A stretch of DNA of 6,084 nt from CAZJNX01 sp964547415. Its GTDB lineage: Bacteria > Pseudomonadota > Alphaproteobacteria > Rhizobiales > Amorphaceae. The notes below the pieces were generated by a model, which was given only the letters and a program-made list of their open reading frames with translations, was not told where the DNA came from and made no database searches. Location of the stretch: positions 1 to 6,084 of the forward strand of contig CAZJNX010000256.1 of the NCBI GenBank assembly GCA_964547415.1, written 5' to 3'. How positions within the stretch are numbered: the first letter of the stretch is position 1; the number at the start of each line of letters is the position of its first letter. This document shows, one piece after another, positions 5,509 through 6,084 of the stretch. The position numbers and the translations under genes were made by a program.

Positions 5509-6084
5509 ATGACGCTTGAGACCGAGGTCCGCACCAGCGGCACCGCCATGCCGCAGACCCCGCGCCGGCTCCTGATCGTGGACGACGACCGGCCGTTCGG
5601 CCAGCGCCTCGCCCGCGCCATGGAGAGCCGCGGCTTCGAGACGGAGATCGCCGAATCGGTGGCGGAGGCGAGCGAGCGCGTGCGCGAGCAGAGCTTCGAC
5701 TTCGCTGTGGTGGACATGCGCCTTGCCGACGGCAACGGGCTCGACGTGGTGGAGAAGCTGCGCGAGCTCCAGCCGACGGCCCGCTCGATCGTGCTCACCG
5801 GCTACGGCAACATCGCGACGGCGGTGACGGCGGTGAAGCTCGGCGCGGTCGACTACCTGTCGAAGCCGGCGGACGCGGACGACGTGCTCGCCGCCCTGAT
5901 GCGCGAGCCGGACGAGCGGCCAGAGCCGCCGGAAAGGACTCGAAACATGATTCGTACCAACGTGTCCAGCGCCGTGGCGTACCTGCGGCGCTCGACGGAC
6001 AAACAGGAGCAGAGCCTTGGCGATCAGCGCCTGGAGGTGTCGCGTTACGCCGAGGAACATGGCTACCAGATCATCCGCGAGTAC
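5509..6084 (+). CDS. actR: ActR/RegA response regulator receiver domain, output domain replaced by in-frame serine recombinase
   Basis: The partner of ActS. ATG 5509 has GAGGG (5496-5500) 8 nt upstream. Residues 19-134 form a typical RegA receiver: LLIVDDDRPF (22-31) with the acidic Asp25-27, VVDMRLADGNGLDVV (67-81) with phospho-acceptor Asp69, LTGYGNIATAVTAVKLGAVD with Thr98, and Lys119 in SKPADADD. The linker reaches EPPE (139-142). In intact family members, of about 180 residues, this is followed by a short linker and a Fis-type helix-turn-helix. Here RTRN (143-146) comes next, then a serine recombinase domain from Met147, with no stop before the window ends (192 codons). ActR has therefore lost its DNA-binding half. 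Translation from 5509 would give a receiver-recombinase fusion; otherwise this is a disrupted actR. Receiver identity is certain; the product made is unknown. Confidence 0.88.
   Translation, partial: MTLETEVRTSGTAMPQTPRRLLIVDDDRPFGQRLARAMESRGFETEIAESVAEASERVREQSFDFAVVDMRLADGNGLDVVEKLRELQPTARSIVLTGYGNIATAVTAVKLGAVDYLSKPADADDVLAALMREPDERPEPPERTRNMIRTNVSSAVAYLRRSTDKQEQSLGDQRLEVSRYAEEHGYQIIREY
5933..5938 (+). promoter_or_regulatory. Ribosome binding site of the recombinase
   Basis: AAAGGA lies 8 nt before ATG 5947, good spacing for a Shine-Dalgarno. It falls at or just beyond the point where ActR homology ends, so it probably belongs to the inserted element and lets the recombinase be translated independently of actR. 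Confidence 0.6.
5947..6084 (+). CDS. Serine recombinase, N-terminal catalytic domain (3' end beyond window)
   Basis: Only 46 residues are visible from ATG 5947. They match the start of the resolvase/invertase catalytic domain: a short lead, then AVAYLRRSTDKQ (residues 9-20 from this ATG) with the family's Arg14 and nucleophilic Ser16, then SLGDQR (23-28), and EEHGYQIIREY at the window edge, where a DDGISG-like loop is usually found. This enzyme class cuts both strands through a 5'-phosphoserine bond and exchanges ends by subunit rotation. The SLxxQR pattern after the catalytic serine suggests a large serine recombinase (phage or conjugative-element integrase) rather than a small invertase, but that rests on the unseen C-terminus. 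It has its own AAAGGA site and is in the same frame as actR. No promoter fits between the end of ActR homology and this ATG, so transcription probably comes from actS/actR. Codon use is less GC-biased than its neighbours, suggesting transfer. Confidence 0.88.
   Translation, partial: MIRTNVSSAVAYLRRSTDKQEQSLGDQRLEVSRYAEEHGYQIIREY

Larger units (their letters stand above)
5932..6084 (+). mobile_element. Left end of a probable serine-integrase element inserted in actR (right end beyond window)
   Basis: Family-like ActR sequence stops at Glu142 (codon 5932-5934), where a conserved Asn-Pro-Met-Ser stretch is expected by recollection of RegA proteins. A recombinase gene begins 12 nt later. By my count, A/T-ending codons rise from 5 of the first 141 to 8 of the 46 from ATG 5947 on. 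The exact junction could lie anywhere from about 5921 to 5946. Element size, type (prophage, integrative conjugative element or other) and the second junction cannot be seen. Confidence 0.65.

Noticed and set aside
5501..5512. Tiny frame ATG GAA CGA TGA overlapping the actR start
   Set aside because: Its ATG directly abuts the GAGGG site with no spacing, so ribosomes are unlikely to start there; three codons are easily chance.
5941..5954. CGAA-N6-TTCG around the recombinase start as an attachment-site palindrome
   Set aside because: Four-base arms are too short to separate from chance; the attachment core needs the second junction for comparison.
1..6084. CRISPR array, tRNA or rRNA genes
   Set aside because: I saw no regularly spaced direct repeats, no tRNA-like T-arm/anticodon arrangement and no rRNA-like sequence by eye on either strand.

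Overview
This window is very GC-rich, with codon third positions almost always G or C, and it reads as a chromosomal segment of an alphaproteobacterium. The strongest support is a RegB/ActS-type redox histidine kinase followed in the same direction by its ActR/RegA-type response regulator. That co-directional order is typical of Hyphomicrobiales (rhizobia and relatives); Rhodobacter arranges regB and regA differently. A SqdB resembling the rhizobial sulfolipid enzyme agrees with this. Genus cannot be told from the sequence.

Layout. Positions 1-824 (minus strand) hold the N-terminal 274 residues of sqdB, UDP-sulfoquinovose synthase, cut by the left edge. A divergent intergenic region (825-1178) with two inverted repeats follows. 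On the plus strand come manC (1179-2594, bifunctional mannose-1-phosphate guanylyltransferase / mannose-6-phosphate isomerase) and, 49 nt later, rmlB (2644-3699, dTDP-glucose 4,6-dehydratase). These two probably form one transcription unit. A 343-nt non-coding gap with several strong hairpins separates them from actS (4043-5434), a complete membrane redox sensor kinase. After a 74-nt gap with another hairpin, actR starts at 5509.

Functional picture. sqdB, manC and rmlB each make an activated sugar (UDP-sulfoquinovose, GDP-mannose, and dTDP-4-keto-6-deoxyglucose, the precursor of dTDP-rhamnose), so this half of the window serves cell-envelope lipid and polysaccharide synthesis. The other half is a global redox/energy two-component system.

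The main discovery is at the right end. ActR has a complete receiver domain, but its sequence departs from the family at about residue 142, exactly where the Fis-type DNA-binding domain should begin. The reading frame runs on, without a stop, into the N-terminal catalytic domain of a serine recombinase, which has its own ribosome binding site and ATG at 5947. Codon use changes at the same place. The simplest reading is that an integrative element, with its serine integrase gene at its very edge, has inserted into actR, removed the output domain and placed the integrase behind the actSR promoter. It also creates a potential in-frame receiver-recombinase fusion. The rest of the element lies beyond the window.
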